From VXPQ01 sp965248175 (GTDB lineage: Bacteria; Bacteroidota; Rhodothermia; Rhodothermales; VXPQ01): DNA of 64,000 nt. Location of the stretch: the NCBI GenBank assembly GCA_965248175.1, contig OZ252093.1, positions 1,922,001 through 1,986,000 on the forward strand, written 5' to 3'. Each line of letters opens with the position of its first letter. The first letter of the stretch is position 1. Below the pieces are notes generated by a model. It saw nothing but the letters and a program-made list of their open reading frames with translations, did no database searches and was not told the DNA's origin. Both the position numbers and the translations under genes were made by a program. Below, piece after piece: positions 35,377-46,100 of this stretch.

Positions 35377-36567
35377 CTATCTGTCGCTCAGTGCCGCGAT
35401 ACCGGGCAGGGTCTCACCTTCCAGAAACTCCAGCATGGCGCCGCCGCCAGTCGAGACGTGGCTCACAAGCTCCTCGTATCCCGCCTGGGAGACGGCTGCT
35501 ACTGAATCGCCTCCACCCACCACCGTAAGGGCGCCGTGCGCAGTGGCTTCAGCAAGTGCTTTGGCTACGGCGAACGTTCCTGCGGCGAAATTCGACATTT
35601 CGAATACGCCCATCGGGCCATTCCACACGATGGTGTGCGCTTCTCCGATAGCACGGGCGTATTCCCCGATCGTTTCCGGGCCGATATCGAGGCCCATTTC
35701 CCCTTCGGGAATGGCGCCGGAAACGATGCGTCGAGGAGCCTCGTTGTCGAACGCGCGCGCTGTCACATGGTCAACCGGCAGCCTGATTTTGCCGCCGGCC
35801 TGCTCGTACAACGCTTTTGCATCGTCGAGCCGATCTGCTTCCACTCTCGAAGCCCCTGTTTTGTGCCCCAACGCTTTCAGAAACGTGTAGCTCATGGCCC
35901 CACCGATGAGCAGCGCGTCGACCCGGTCGAGCAAGTTCTCGATGACTCCGATCTTGTCGGACACTTTTGCGCCGCCCAGCACAGCTACATACGGCGGCTC
36001 CGGGCTGTCGAGTAACCTCGACAGGTATTCGATTTCCTTATCGAGGAGCAAGCCCATACCCGCTTCCTCGACCCGGTGTGCGACCCCTTCCGTCGAGGCA
36101 TGGGCGCGATGACATGTCCCGAATGCATCGTTCACGTACACATCTGCAAGGGCGGCCAGTTTCCCGGCAAGTTCGGGATCGTTTTTCGTTTCTCCCGCAT
36201 GGAAGCGGGTGTTTTCGAGTACGAGCACTTCCCCTTCGTTCAGCGCGTCGATAGCCTGCCGGGTTGCAGGTCCCGTCGGTCCCGTGGCATGGTCCACGAA
36301 GTGCACGGGGGCATCCAGAAGTTCCTGCAGGCGGTCCGCGACGGGGCGCAGCGTAAACGCAGGATCGGGCACACCCTTTGGGCGGCCAAGATGGCTCATC
36401 AGAATAGCCTTTCCGCCGCCTGCAAGGATTGCGCGTATCGTAGGCAGCGCGGCCCGGATCCGCGTATCGTCCCCGATCGCGCCGTCTGCGATCGGTACGT
36501 TGAAGTCAACGCGCACCAGCACGCGCCGCCCACGCACTTCCATGGTTTCGATGGTCCGTTTGCGCAT
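35377..36567 (-). CDS. pgk: Phosphoglycerate kinase
   Basis: Pgk transfers phosphate from 1,3-bisphosphoglycerate to ADP in glycolysis. The 396-residue length is normal. Visible marks are RVLVRVDFNVPI (substrate-binding Arg and Asn), MSHLGRPKG, ENTRFHAGE, NDAFGTCHRAHAST, the hinge LGGAKVSDKIGV, and the nucleotide loop VVGGGDSVAAV. It lies 16 bases after gap on the same strand, forming a gap-pgk operon. Confidence 0.98.
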   Translation of the reverse strand: MRKRTIETMEVRGRRVLVRVDFNVPIADGAIGDDTRIRAALPTIRAILAGGGKAILMSHLGRPKGVPDPAFTLRPVADRLQELLDAPVHFVDHATGPTGPATRQAIDALNEGEVLVLENTRFHAGETKNDPELAGKLAALADVYVNDAFGTCHRAHASTEGVAHRVEEAGMGLLLDKEIEYLSRLLDSPEPPYVAVLGGAKVSDKIGVIENLLDRVDALLIGGAMSYTFLKALGHKTGASRVEADRLDDAKALYEQAGGKIRLPVDHVTARAFDNEAPRRIVSGAIPEGEMGLDIGPETIGEYARAIGEAHTIVWNGPMGVFEMSNFAAGTFAVAKALAEATAHGALTVVGGGDSVAAVSQAGYEELVSHVSTGGGAMLEFLEGETLPGIAALSDR

Positions 36568-36583
36568 GCGTCTGTACTTCCGT

Positions 36584-37585
36584 TCAGCCGGCGATTTTTT
36601 GTACGAGTTCCGCCACCCGGCACGAGTATCCCCACTCGTTGTCGTACCAGCCGACGATCTTGACGGTTGTGCCGTTCGTCATGGTGCACGGCGCATCGAA
36701 GATACAGGAATGCGGGTTGTGGAGAATGTCGTTCGACACGAGCGGTTCCTCGCTGTACTCGAGCAGCCCCTTGAGGCCGTTTGCCGCCGCTTCGCGGAAC
36801 GCCGCGTTGACTTCTTCGCTGGAGACCTCCTGTTCCAGCTCGGCAGTGAGATCCGTAATGGAGCCGGCCGGCGTCGGTACGCGGAGCGCCATGCCGTCCA
36901 ACTTCCCTTGCAAGTGCGGCAGGACAAGGCCCACTGCCTTGGCGGCGCCGGTCGTGGTCGGTACAATGGAGAGGGCCGCAGCTCGTGCACGGCGCAGGTC
37001 CGGATGCGGGCCGTCCACGAGTGCCTGGTCCGACGTGTAGGCGTGCACCGTGGTGATAAAGCCGCGCTTCACACCGAACCGGTCATCGAGGACCTTGACC
37101 ATCGGAGCGAGGCAGTTCGTGGTGCAACTGGCATTGGACAGGAGTTTTTCCTCACCGGTCAAGGTGTCGTCGTTGACCCCGATCACGACCGTGGCGTCTA
37201 CCGCGCCCTTGGCGGGCGCCGAGACGACCACTTTCGAAGCGCCGGCTTCGATGTGCTTGCCGGCCTGCTCCGCCGAGCGGAAAATCCCGGTGGATTCCAC
37301 AACGACATCCGTTCCGAGGTCACCCCAGGGGAGTTGGGCGGGATCCCGCTCCGAGAAAACCGGGTATGCCTTTCCGTCCACGACAAGGGAGTTTCCATCG
37401 ACATGGACATCGCCCGGAAAACGGCCATGCACCGAGTCGTACTTCAGCAGGTGCGCGAGGGTGCTGGCACTGGTCAGGTCATTAATGCCGACAATATGAA
37501 TGTCTTCAAGACGACGTTCGAGGATCGCGCGAAATACGAGCCTTCCGATACGTCCAAAACCGTTGATTCCAAGATTGATGGCCAT
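36584..37585 (-). CDS. gap: Glyceraldehyde-3-phosphate dehydrogenase
   Basis: Gap oxidises and phosphorylates glyceraldehyde-3-phosphate. I chose the ATG at 37585 (MAINLGINGFGRIGRLVFR, 333 residues), directly before the NAD-binding strand; the open frame extends 54 codons further upstream with no likeness. The active-site Cys is in SNASCTTNCLAP and the catalytic His in TVHAYTSDQ; the phosphate-site loop is SIVPTTTGAAKAVG. Its first coenzyme-binding Asp (GINDLTS) suggests NAD preference. It leads the gap-pgk pair. Confidence 0.98.
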   Translation of the reverse strand: MAINLGINGFGRIGRLVFRAILERRLEDIHIVGINDLTSASTLAHLLKYDSVHGRFPGDVHVDGNSLVVDGKAYPVFSERDPAQLPWGDLGTDVVVESTGIFRSAEQAGKHIEAGASKVVVSAPAKGAVDATVVIGVNDDTLTGEEKLLSNASCTTNCLAPMVKVLDDRFGVKRGFITTVHAYTSDQALVDGPHPDLRRARAAALSIVPTTTGAAKAVGLVLPHLQGKLDGMALRVPTPAGSITDLTAELEQEVSSEEVNAAFREAAANGLKGLLEYSEEPLVSNDILHNPHSCIFDAPCTMTNGTTVKIVGWYDNEWGYSCRVAELVQKIAG

Positions 37586-37946
37586 GAGGTTTGTATACGA
37601 TTTGCTGAAAAAGGGGACCCGGCAAGGGGCGTGTGCAGGGGTGATGGTACGCCGGTGCATGCCGAGCGGTGCAGTAAACGGCCCCCGACGGGCTTCGATC
37701 CATGCCGATTTCCCGGATTTGGTGAAAATCTTGTCTAAAAATGCCATACTGCCGGGTCAGAGATCCTTTTGAAGGGAAATGATGGACCCTCTGCGCGTAC
37801 ATATGCATACAAGCGGCATTCCGTAATTATTATGGAAATCTGCAAGTGAAAATTTTCCGGTATTGCGCCTGGCGGGATACCAGAAAATCCATACGGCGGA
37901 TCCCCGTAATGTTTTCCGAAAATTCCTGCGCGTATCCCGCGAATCT
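37586..37946. other. Divergent intergenic region between gap and the TPR membrane protein gene
   Basis: This 361-base gap should hold the promoters for gap-pgk (minus) and for the plus-strand operon. The clearest element is a near-palindrome, ATTCCGTAAT-T-ATTATGGAAT-like, at about 37818-37838, a possible operator. TATGCATA at about 37802-37809 is a small perfect palindrome. No gene is evident. Confidence 0.4.
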
Positions 37947-38651
37947 ATGCCGACTCTGAATCCCCCCCGAAGTATTTCCAGAAAACATGAGTTGCGTGAG
38001 GACAAGGTTGTCACGTTCTACGCGCGTGCGTGGCGATTTGTGGACGCCAACAGGAAGCCGGTCTACGGTGTGCTCGCTGCCCTTGGGGTGATTGCCGCTG
38101 TTATCGTCGGGTCTGTTTTCTATCAGGGCCAGCAGGCCTCCGAGGCAGAAGTTCTCCTGGCCCAGGTGCTGCCCCTGTACGAGCAAGCATCGTACCAGCA
38201 GGCGCTGGATGGATCGCTGGAGCATCTGGGCTTGCTGGAAATCGCCGATGAGTACGGCAGTACGCCCGCAGGGAATCTTGCGCGTTTCTATGCAGCGGAT
38301 GCGCTCTTCAAGCTGGGCGAATACGACCGGGCGCTTTCGTATTTCGAGGATTTCGACAAGGGGCCGGACTTTATCGGCGCGGGCGCCATTGCGGGTGAGG
38401 CGGCGGCCTGGGAACAGCGCGAGGAATATGCCCGCGCCGGTGATTTGTACCGGCGCGCTGCACGCCACTTCGAGAGTGAGTTGACGACGCCGGAATATCT
38501 CCTGCATGCCGGTCAACTCTATGAGCGGGCAGGACGGTACGAGGATGCCCTCGAACAGTACGAAGCAGTCGAGGCGGAATACCCCGAATCCAGCCAGGCC
38601 TCGAGTATCCGGATATATATTGCGCGCGCAACGGCGAAGCAGTCATCCTGA
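37947..38651 (+). CDS. TPR membrane protein
   Basis: The ATG at 37947 gives 234 residues. An N-terminal cytoplasmic stretch of about 35 residues precedes one membrane segment (VYGVLAALGVIAAVIVGSVF), then TPR-like helices fill the rest (LARFYAADALFKLGEYDRA, YLLHAGQLYERAGRYEDA, LEQYEAVEAEYPESSQA). The layout resembles YfgM/tol-pal-associated TPR proteins, which support envelope protein assembly; the match is by architecture. It is eight bases before the NtrC-type regulator gene, so the two are probably co-transcribed. Confidence 0.8.
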   Translation: MPTLNPPRSISRKHELREDKVVTFYARAWRFVDANRKPVYGVLAALGVIAAVIVGSVFYQGQQASEAEVLLAQVLPLYEQASYQQALDGSLEHLGLLEIADEYGSTPAGNLARFYAADALFKLGEYDRALSYFEDFDKGPDFIGAGAIAGEAAAWEQREEYARAGDLYRRAARHFESELTTPEYLLHAGQLYERAGRYEDALEQYEAVEAEYPESSQASSIRIYIARATAKQSS

Positions 38652-38659
38652 CCGATCGC

Positions 38660-40045
38660 ATGCCTCCTGTCATTCTTGTTGTCGACGATGAACCGAGTAT
38701 TCGACGTACGCTGCGCGAAATATTCGAGTACGAAGGGTTCGGCGTAGAGGAAGCCGTCGACGGGGAAGATGCCCTTGCCCGCCTGCGCGCCGGGCGGTAC
38801 GATGTCGTCATGCTCGACGTCAACATGCCGAAACGGGATGGCATGGAGGTGCTCGCTGCGGCGCGCGAGGAAATGCCCGAGACGCCCATCGTTATGCTCT
38901 CCGGGCACGGCGCCATTGAGACTGCCGTGAGGGCGACAAAACTGGGTGCGTACGATTTTATCGAAAAGCCGCCCGATCTGAATCGCTTGCTCGTTTCCGT
39001 ACGGAACGCCATGGACCGCGGGGTTCTGGCAACGGCGAATCGCCGGATGAAGGAGGCCATAGACGCCTACGAGGGCGAGCTCATCCCTATTCTTGGCGAC
39101 AGTTCCGCCATTGGCGCCGTCCGCGATACGATCGAACGCGTTGCGCTTTCGGAAGCACGTGTGCTCATTACGGGTGAACCCGGTACGGGAAAGGAACTCG
39201 TTGCAAAGTGGATTCGCCACCTGTCGCCCAGAAAGGATGGGCCGATGGTGGACGTGAACTGCGCCGCGATCCCCGACGAATTGATTGAAAGTGAACTTTT
39301 CGGCCATGAGAAAGGGGCTTTTACCGGCGCCGTGAAGCAGCGTATCGGCAAGTTCGAGCAAGCTGACGGGGGTACGTTGTTTCTCGACGAAATCGGGGAC
39401 ATGAGTTTGTCTGCCCAGGCCAAGGTTCTCCGGGTGCTTCAGGAAAACAATATCCAGCGTGTAGGCGGGGATCGGGTCATTTCGGTGGATGTGCGCATCG
39501 TTTGCGCCACGAACAAGGATCTTGCTTCGTGCATCAGAGAGGAAACCTTTCGGGAGGACCTGTACTACCGGCTCAGCGTGATTCCCATACGTCTCCCGAC
39601 CCTGCGGGAACGTGTCGAAGATATCCCTGTCATCGCTGCCCGTTTTTGCGAGGATCTGGCTCGGCGCAACGGCCGGCCCGGAAAACATTTTACGGCGTCA
39701 GCCCTGAAGCGCCTCACGGAGCAGGAATGGAGAGGCAATGTGCGCGAACTGCAAAACGTGATAGAACGCCTCATCGTGCTTACGACCGACGACGAAATTC
39801 GGGTAGAGGATATCGACCGCTATGCGTTCCCCGGGGAAACGTCCCGGGATCCCCTGATGGATATGCTCGCAAAGACGGAAGACTGGGGCGATTTTCGCGA
39901 CACGGCGGAAAAGATGTTTCTTGAGCGGAAACTAAGTGATTTCGATTGGAACATTAGCCGAACCGCAGAAGCCATTGGGATGCAACGGTCCCATTTGTAC
40001 AACAAGATGAATAAATACGGTATCGAACGCGAAGAGGGGGCATAG
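38660..40045 (+). CDS. Sigma54-dependent response regulator (NtrC/AtoC family)
   Basis: The 461-residue protein has three parts. The receiver domain (1-120) has phosphoacceptor D53 in VVMLDVNMPKRDG. The AAA+ domain (about 140-375) has Walker A TGEPGTGKE (171-179), the sigma54-contact loop GAFTGA (219-224), Walker B TLFLDEIGDM and sensor RIVCATNKD. The Fis-type HTH (about 410-455) is NISRTAEAIGMQRSHLYNKM. It should activate sigma54 promoters on phosphorylation. No sensor kinase gene is adjacent, so it is an orphan here. Confidence 0.96.
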   Translation: MPPVILVVDDEPSIRRTLREIFEYEGFGVEEAVDGEDALARLRAGRYDVVMLDVNMPKRDGMEVLAAAREEMPETPIVMLSGHGAIETAVRATKLGAYDFIEKPPDLNRLLVSVRNAMDRGVLATANRRMKEAIDAYEGELIPILGDSSAIGAVRDTIERVALSEARVLITGEPGTGKELVAKWIRHLSPRKDGPMVDVNCAAIPDELIESELFGHEKGAFTGAVKQRIGKFEQADGGTLFLDEIGDMSLSAQAKVLRVLQENNIQRVGGDRVISVDVRIVCATNKDLASCIREETFREDLYYRLSVIPIRLPTLRERVEDIPVIAARFCEDLARRNGRPGKHFTASALKRLTEQEWRGNVRELQNVIERLIVLTTDDEIRVEDIDRYAFPGETSRDPLMDMLAKTEDWGDFRDTAEKMFLERKLSDFDWNISRTAEAIGMQRSHLYNKMNKYGIEREEGA

Positions 40046-40076
40046 TTTGGGTGTTGCGGACCATACCCTGGAATCC

Positions 40077-40790
40077 ATGGGGGATGTCCCCCGCGATGCG
40101 CCGCTCCTCAGCGTGCGTGCGCTTAGAAAGAGCTACCCTTCGGGGGGCGGTCGGTCCCTGCAAGTGCTCCGCGGCGTGGATTTCGAGGCTCGTTCCGGCG
40201 AAGTGGTGGCCATCGTAGGGGAAAGCGGAACCGGGAAAAGCACCCTGCTGCATCTTCTCGGGGCACTTGACCGCCCCGACGGCGGTTCGGTGTATTGCCG
40301 GGGCAAGGAGGTATTTAGTGCATCGGACGAGGAACTGGCTGTGTTCCGCAACCGGGAGATCGGGTTCGTTTTTCAATTTCACCACCTGTTGCCGGAGTTT
40401 ACGGCACTCGAAAACGTGGCCATGCCGGCGCTCATTCGCCACCAGCGCCTTTCGGAGGTCCGCGGCCGTGCGATGATGCTTCTCCGGATGCTGCATCTGG
40501 ATGACCGGGCAGAACATCGGCCCGGCGAGTTGTCCGGGGGAGAACAACAGCGCGTTGCCGTGGCTCGGGCGCTTATGAACCAGCCGGGTCTGGTACTGGC
40601 CGATGAGCCGTCGGGCAACCTCGATGCGAAAAACGCTGCGCATCTGCATGAGGAAATGATACGGCTTAGCCGCGATTTCGGGTGTACGTTCGTGCTTGCC
40701 ACGCACAATCTTGCCCTGGCGGCGAGCGCCGATCGGGTACTGCGGCTGGAGGAGGGCGTACTTTGCCGGGAAGAACCGGACAGCGTCTGA
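40077..40790 (+). CDS. ABC transporter ATP-binding protein, LolD/MacB-like
   Basis: The 237-residue ATPase has Walker A GESGTGKSTLLHL, a Q-loop in FVFQFHHLLPEFTALENVAMPAL (the characteristic LolD/MacB form), the signature LSGGEQQRVAVARAL, Walker B LVLADEPSGNLD and the switch His in LATHNLALA. LolD powers lipoprotein release from the inner membrane toward the outer membrane. The matching LolC/E permease is not next to it. The start is the ATG at 40077; a TTG at 40047, one base after the regulator's stop, is an alternative that adds ten residues. Confidence 0.9.
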   Translation: MGDVPRDAPLLSVRALRKSYPSGGGRSLQVLRGVDFEARSGEVVAIVGESGTGKSTLLHLLGALDRPDGGSVYCRGKEVFSASDEELAVFRNREIGFVFQFHHLLPEFTALENVAMPALIRHQRLSEVRGRAMMLLRMLHLDDRAEHRPGELSGGEQQRVAVARALMNQPGLVLADEPSGNLDAKNAAHLHEEMIRLSRDFGCTFVLATHNLALAASADRVLRLEEGVLCREEPDSV

Positions 40791-40918
40791 TTATTTTCTG
40801 TATCGCGGTGGCGTCGGTCGTTTTTGTTTTGGAGAACGCACAGGGTATTACGGCGTTATATTTTCTTTATGCTTTTACGAGCGACCCTACCGTACGGTCA
40901 CTATTTCTGCTGTGCATT

Positions 40919-41914
40919 ATGGAGGATATTCCGGTACTGGACAGGGAGGCCGGTTTTATCGACGCGCCTGTCGATCCCATGCTGAATCTGTTTGAGGAAA
41001 TCGAACGGATGAAGCAGGAGAAAAACGCGGTGCTTCTGGCGCATTATTACCAGGAGCCGGACATTCAGGACATCGCCGATTATATAGGCGATTCGCTGGG
41101 GCTTGCCCGGAGGGCCGCCGAAACGGACGCGGACATCATCGTATTCGCCGGGGTGCATTTCATGGCGGAAACGGCAAAAATCCTGAACCCCGCACGAAAA
41201 GTATTGCTGCCGGATCTGAATGCCGGGTGCTCTCTTGCGGACTCGTGCCCGGCGCCCGAACTGGCTGCGTTCAAAAAGCGCCACCCCGACCATCTTGTCA
41301 TCTCCTACATTAACTGTACGGCGGGCGTGAAGACCCTCAGCGACATTATTTGCACATCGTCGAATGCCGCACATATCGTGTCTTCCATTCCCGAGGATCA
41401 GCCGATCATTTTTGCGCCGGATCGCAACCTTGGGCGGCACCTTATGCGCGAAACGGGGCGCGACATGGTGTTGTGGGAAGGAGCGTGTATCGTACACGAG
41501 ACGTTCAGTGAGCGCAAGTTGCTGCGTCTGAAAGTGCGTTATCCGGAGGCGCTGGTCCTGGCGCATCCCGAGTGCGAGGAGCCGGTGCTGCGGCATGCGG
41601 ACCATATCGGTTCTACGACGTCCATTCGCCGTTTTGCCCGGGAAAGTGTGCATGATGCCTTCATCGTGGCGACGGAGGAAGGCATTCTGCACCAGATGCG
41701 CAAGGATAGCCCTGACAAGACATTCATTCCGGCGCCGCCGGAAAGCGGATGCGCATGCAGCCGGTGTCCCCACATGCGGCTCAATACCATCGAGAAAGTA
41801 TATCTCTGCTTGCGATTCGAGGAGCCCGAGATGCATATGGAGGAGACGGTGCGTCGGGCGGCGCTCCGGCCCATCGAGCGCATGCTGGAGATGAGCGAGG
41901 GAATGGGTACATGA
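40919..41914 (+). CDS. nadA: Quinolinate synthase
   Basis: NadA condenses iminoaspartate with dihydroxyacetone phosphate to quinolinate, the NAD precursor, using a [4Fe-4S] cluster. The ATG at 40919 gives 331 residues. Marks are LLAHYYQEPDIQDIADYIGD, FAGVHFMAETAKIL, LPDLNAGCSLADSC (C104), LWEGACIVHE and ACSRCPHMRLN (the three cluster-ligand regions). Neither nadB nor nadC is adjacent. The MBL-fold gene follows on the same strand after 64 bases. Confidence 0.96.
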   Translation: MEDIPVLDREAGFIDAPVDPMLNLFEEIERMKQEKNAVLLAHYYQEPDIQDIADYIGDSLGLARRAAETDADIIVFAGVHFMAETAKILNPARKVLLPDLNAGCSLADSCPAPELAAFKKRHPDHLVISYINCTAGVKTLSDIICTSSNAAHIVSSIPEDQPIIFAPDRNLGRHLMRETGRDMVLWEGACIVHETFSERKLLRLKVRYPEALVLAHPECEEPVLRHADHIGSTTSIRRFARESVHDAFIVATEEGILHQMRKDSPDKTFIPAPPESGCACSRCPHMRLNTIEKVYLCLRFEEPEMHMEETVRRAALRPIERMLEMSEGMGT

Positions 41915-41978
41915 TGGTAGTGCAATGCCTCGGGGGTGCTGCTTCCGGCAGGCCGAACGCATACGATCGGTAGGGCGG

Positions 41979-42833
41979 ATGGCGCGCATCGGTTTCTACG
42001 AATTGCATACGATCGAGACGGGTCGATTCGGCCTGGACGGCGGCGCCATGTTCGGCGTCGTGCCGCGTGCGTTGTGGGAGCGCCACATCCGGCCGGACGA
42101 TAAGAATCGAATTCCTCTTGCCATGCGTTGCCTGCTCCTGGAGGGGGACGGGCGCGTTATTCTCATCGACAACGGCATCGGCGCCAAGGGCAATGAGAAG
42201 TTCGCAAGCATCTATGCCATTGATTATGCCCATACGGAGTTGCACAGGTCCCTTGAGCAGGCGGGCTTCTGTGCGGCGGATGTGACGGATGTCGTGTATA
42301 CCCACCTGCATTTCGATCATTGCGGTGGCGGCACTGCAATAGGCCGGCACGGCCCGGCTCCGGTTTTCGAGAATGCGCTGTATCACGTGCAGCGTGCACA
42401 CTGGGAGTGGGCGCGCCACCCGAACGTACGCGAAGCCGCGTCATTTATGAGAGAAAATATGGAACCGCTCGAGCGCGCCGGGCAATTGCATCTGGTCGAC
42501 GGACCGGGTACGCTTTTTCCCGGTGTCGAGGCGATCATTGTGAATGGCCATACGGAAGCGCAGCAACTGGTGAAAATATCCGACGAAGAGCGCACGCTCG
42601 TTTTCGTGTCGGATCTGCTGCCCACAACGGTCCATTTTAAGGGCGCCTGGACTACGTCGTACGATGTGCGCCCGCTTGTGACGCTCGAAGAAAAGGCGCG
42701 TTTTCTCAAAGATGCCGTCGAGGGAGGATGGCACTTTTTTTTCGAGCACGACCCGGTGACGGTTGTGGGTACGCCCGTGCGTATGCCGAGGGGCATTGCT
42801 GTTGCAGAGGAGCGTTCCCTCGATGACCTGTAG
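41979..42833 (+). CDS. MBL-fold metallo-hydrolase
   Basis: The 284-residue protein has the metallo-beta-lactamase fold with the metal motif VVYTHLHFDHCGGG (HxHxDH), a later His in IIVNGHTEAQQ, and a metal-bridging Asp in LVFVSDLLPT. The N-terminus includes RCLLLEGDGRVILIDNGIG, typical of the quorum-quenching lactonase/hydrolase-like subgroup. The substrate is unknown. I chose the ATG at 41979 (MARIGFYELHTIET) because the upstream part lacks likeness. Confidence 0.9.
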   Translation: MARIGFYELHTIETGRFGLDGGAMFGVVPRALWERHIRPDDKNRIPLAMRCLLLEGDGRVILIDNGIGAKGNEKFASIYAIDYAHTELHRSLEQAGFCAADVTDVVYTHLHFDHCGGGTAIGRHGPAPVFENALYHVQRAHWEWARHPNVREAASFMRENMEPLERAGQLHLVDGPGTLFPGVEAIIVNGHTEAQQLVKISDEERTLVFVSDLLPTTVHFKGAWTTSYDVRPLVTLEEKARFLKDAVEGGWHFFFEHDPVTVVGTPVRMPRGIAVAEERSLDDL

Positions 42834-43154
42834 CTGTTTCGCCGAAACTTCATCGGTCGATACGCCACAAGCGGAACCTTGCCGGGCAGGTTTCGTTGTT
42901 GTGCAGATAAAGGGGCCTTTTGGCTGTCGAACAAGGGTGCATCGATTCGTGTAATCGGATATACCCGGTGTTGTTCGGTATTCGGTATAAAATACCTCCC
43001 CCCGTATCGCTTCCTTTTTCTTTTCGCCTATCGACCTACGACTGTTACGAAACCGGGCGGTCTGCTCCGTCCTCGTTCTCTTACTCGTTTTCCTATTTCG
43101 TAACAGCACGCTTTTCTCTGCCGCATAAGCGATCCGGCGAGGGGGCACGATATC
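42834..43154. other. Intergenic region upstream of porU
   Basis: This 321-base gap precedes the T9SS block and probably holds its promoter. The stretch GGTATAAAATACC around 42983-42995 is AT-rich and palindromic in part, the likeliest promoter core. I cannot match a full -33/-7 pair with confidence. No gene is evident. Confidence 0.4.
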
Positions 43155-46100
43155 ATGAGCGTTCGGTTCGCGTTCCTTGCGGTTTTCCTGTGCGTCATTC
43201 GGGCGGATGTGTCCGTGGCGCAGGATGTGGACATCCGTACGGTGGAATCTTCTTCAGAGGGCGTGGTTGTGGAGATTACGGTGGATTGGCCGGTTTCCAT
43301 GCAGACCGTTGTGGATTCGGCCGCGATGGGAGCATTTACGATTTCTGCTGCCCGCATGTTGTCCTTTGGGATACCGGTCGTTTCGGAAACGCTCGAACTG
43401 CCGTCGAAGGATGCCCCCAGTGTTTCCCTGCTTGCAACTGCCTACGACGAACTGGACCTTCCCGTCGGGGATACGCTGGTCGTGCAGGAAACGAGCGGTC
43501 CCGTAGTATGGCTGGATGGGTTGGGTACGAGCCAGGGGAAGTACCTCATCAATCTTGGCGTGCGGTTGCTTGTCTACGAGGATGGCGTTGTCCGCCGCTA
43601 TCGACAGGTGCGCGCTGCCGTACGCTACGCAAGCGGGGCCGGCAAACAGGGTGTGGCTTCCCGTCTTGTCGTATCCCGCCGTAACGACAACCCCCACCTC
43701 GCCGTTACGGAGAGTGTACTGGCCAACGGCGTCGTCTACAAGATTCCTGTTCACGAAACGGGGTTGTACCGCATCGACAGGGATTTCCTGGCCTCCCTCT
43801 CCCTGCCTGATTTTCCTTCCCCGGACGCTATCGATCCGGACCGCGTCGCTATTTACGGAAATGGAGGTGCGCCCGTACCGGCGCTCAATTCGGCGCCCCG
43901 GCTCGCGGACCTTGTCGAACAGCCTGCTTACCGCTCGGGTGGCGGGGACGGCAGCTTCGATGCAGGGGATGCGGTTGTTTTCTATGGGGAAGGCCCTTAT
44001 GGCTGGACATACGGGGCAGAGGGATGGGAGCATTACGTACATCCCTTCTCCAATGAGAATTACTACTTCGTCAAGATACTGGACGAAGATGCTGCTTCGC
44101 CCGTCCCTGAACCTTCGGGTGCGTATACGGACATCGAGACGCTCTACGAGACGGATGGGCGGTACATGGTGGATTTCGACGAGTACATGTGGAGTAAGGA
44201 GAACGGAAGCGGGCACACGTGGGTCATGACGCCGATCCGTGCCGGGGATTCGCGGGTGCTGGTCGAGAATCTGATGCTGCCGGGCCTCCTGCAGGGATCT
44301 GTTCGCTACCAGGCGCGGGTGGCTATCCGCTCCAATCCTGCCGCCACGGTGCGTTTCGAGTCGGATGGCGCGTTTGTGGGTTCTCTTCGGGCGGCTCGCG
44401 GCCTCCTGTTGAATAACGAGGTTTATCCTATTGCAGTACCCGGGATCGCCGAGTTCGAGCGCGACACGGGCGCCGGCGCGCCCCTGCATCTTTCGATGGG
44501 TCTGGAGGGGGGCGTCGAGGATGATGCGCAGGCTGCCGTGGACTGGCTGCGGGTATTTTATCCGAAGAGCCTTCGGGCAGCCGGCGACTCGCTCCATTTC
44601 ACTACGCCCGGGGGCGAAACGGGGGCGTTCGAATTTGTTCTGGAAGGATTTGCCGCTGAGCCGCTGGTGTGGGACGTGACGGAGCCCGGCAATGTGCGCA
44701 GTCTTGAGGTACGTTCGGCCGGGAACACCTGGCGCGTTCAGGTACAGGCGGCCGATGCATCCACTCCGCGCGAACTGGCGGCGTTTCGTCCGTCAGCGAC
44801 CCGACCGCTTCGCGCAGAAAACGCGCAGCGCGTCGCTTCGCAGAATCTGCACGGACTCGCCGGATATCCGGATTTCGTGATTGTAGCGCCTGATGCATTT
44901 CGTTCCGCTGCAGACGAACTGGCAGAGCACCGCCGCAAGGACGGGCTCGATGTGCTGGTGACGGACATTCGCAAGATATACAATGAGTTTTCCGGAGGGC
45001 TTGTGGACATGCGCGGTTTGCGCGATTACCTGCGTTTTTTGTACGACAGGGGTAACGAAGCCGGCAGGCCGTTCCGATATGCCTTGCTCTTCGGGGACGG
45101 GCACTTCAATTATCGCAATCTGGATATCGACCCCGATGAGGTTATCCTCAGAAACTGGATTCCGCCCTACGAAACGGAAGAATCGTTCGATCCGATCGCA
45201 ACCTACACCAGCGACGATTACTTCGGCTTCCTGGATGCGGACGAGGGAATATGGGCCTGGCCCGGCTATTCGCGTGATGTGGGCCGGGAACGTGTTGATA
45301 TTGGCATTGGGCGGTTTCCTGTGCAGACGACGGAAGAAGCCGCTGCCATGGTGGCCAAAATCAAACATTACGAGAATCCTGCCACATACGGTTCCTGGCG
45401 CAGGCAGTATCTGCTTGTGGCTGACGATGCGTACAACAAGGGCCGGGCAGTGAAAGAACCGCGACCGGATCTGCATACGCAGAATGCGGATGTGGTGGCC
45501 GAATTGCTTGCGCAGGAGTATCCGCAGATCGATCTGCGCAAGGTGTATGGTATTTCTTATAAACGGAAATACGCCAACGGCTGGCGTCTGCCCGAGGTCG
45601 AGCGGGAAATCCTGGAGTACCTGGACGACGGCGTACTGGTCATGAATTACAGCGGGCACGGGGGGGAGGACGGCCTCGCTCAGGAAAGAATTTTCACCCT
45701 CGAAGATGGGCAGGAGTTGCGCAATTATGACCGCATGCCGCTGTTCATTACTGCGACCTGTTCTTATGGGTGGTGGGATCTGTCCGGGGAGCAAAGCGCT
45801 GCGGAAGTTCTGTTGCTCAATGAATCAGGGGGAGCGATTGCGCTGATGACGACAGTACGTTTGGTCTTCACGGATTCGGCATTGAACCAGTTGAATGTGG
45901 GACTGAACCGGGCGCTGAACAGGGAACTGTTCAAACCTGCACAGGACGGAAGGCCCCGCCGGTTGGGCGATGTCCTGGTGAGCACGAAGAATACCCAAGC
46001 GGGTTTGCAGGCGAACAATCGCAAGTTCAATCTGCTGGGCGATCCGACGCTGCGCCTCGGGTATCCTTCGCGCGAGGCCGTGGTCGAGCGGGTGAACGGA

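Noticed and set aside
36209..37738. 509-codon open frame opposite gap and pgk
   Set aside because: It covers parts of two clear glycolytic genes on the other strand and shows no family likeness.
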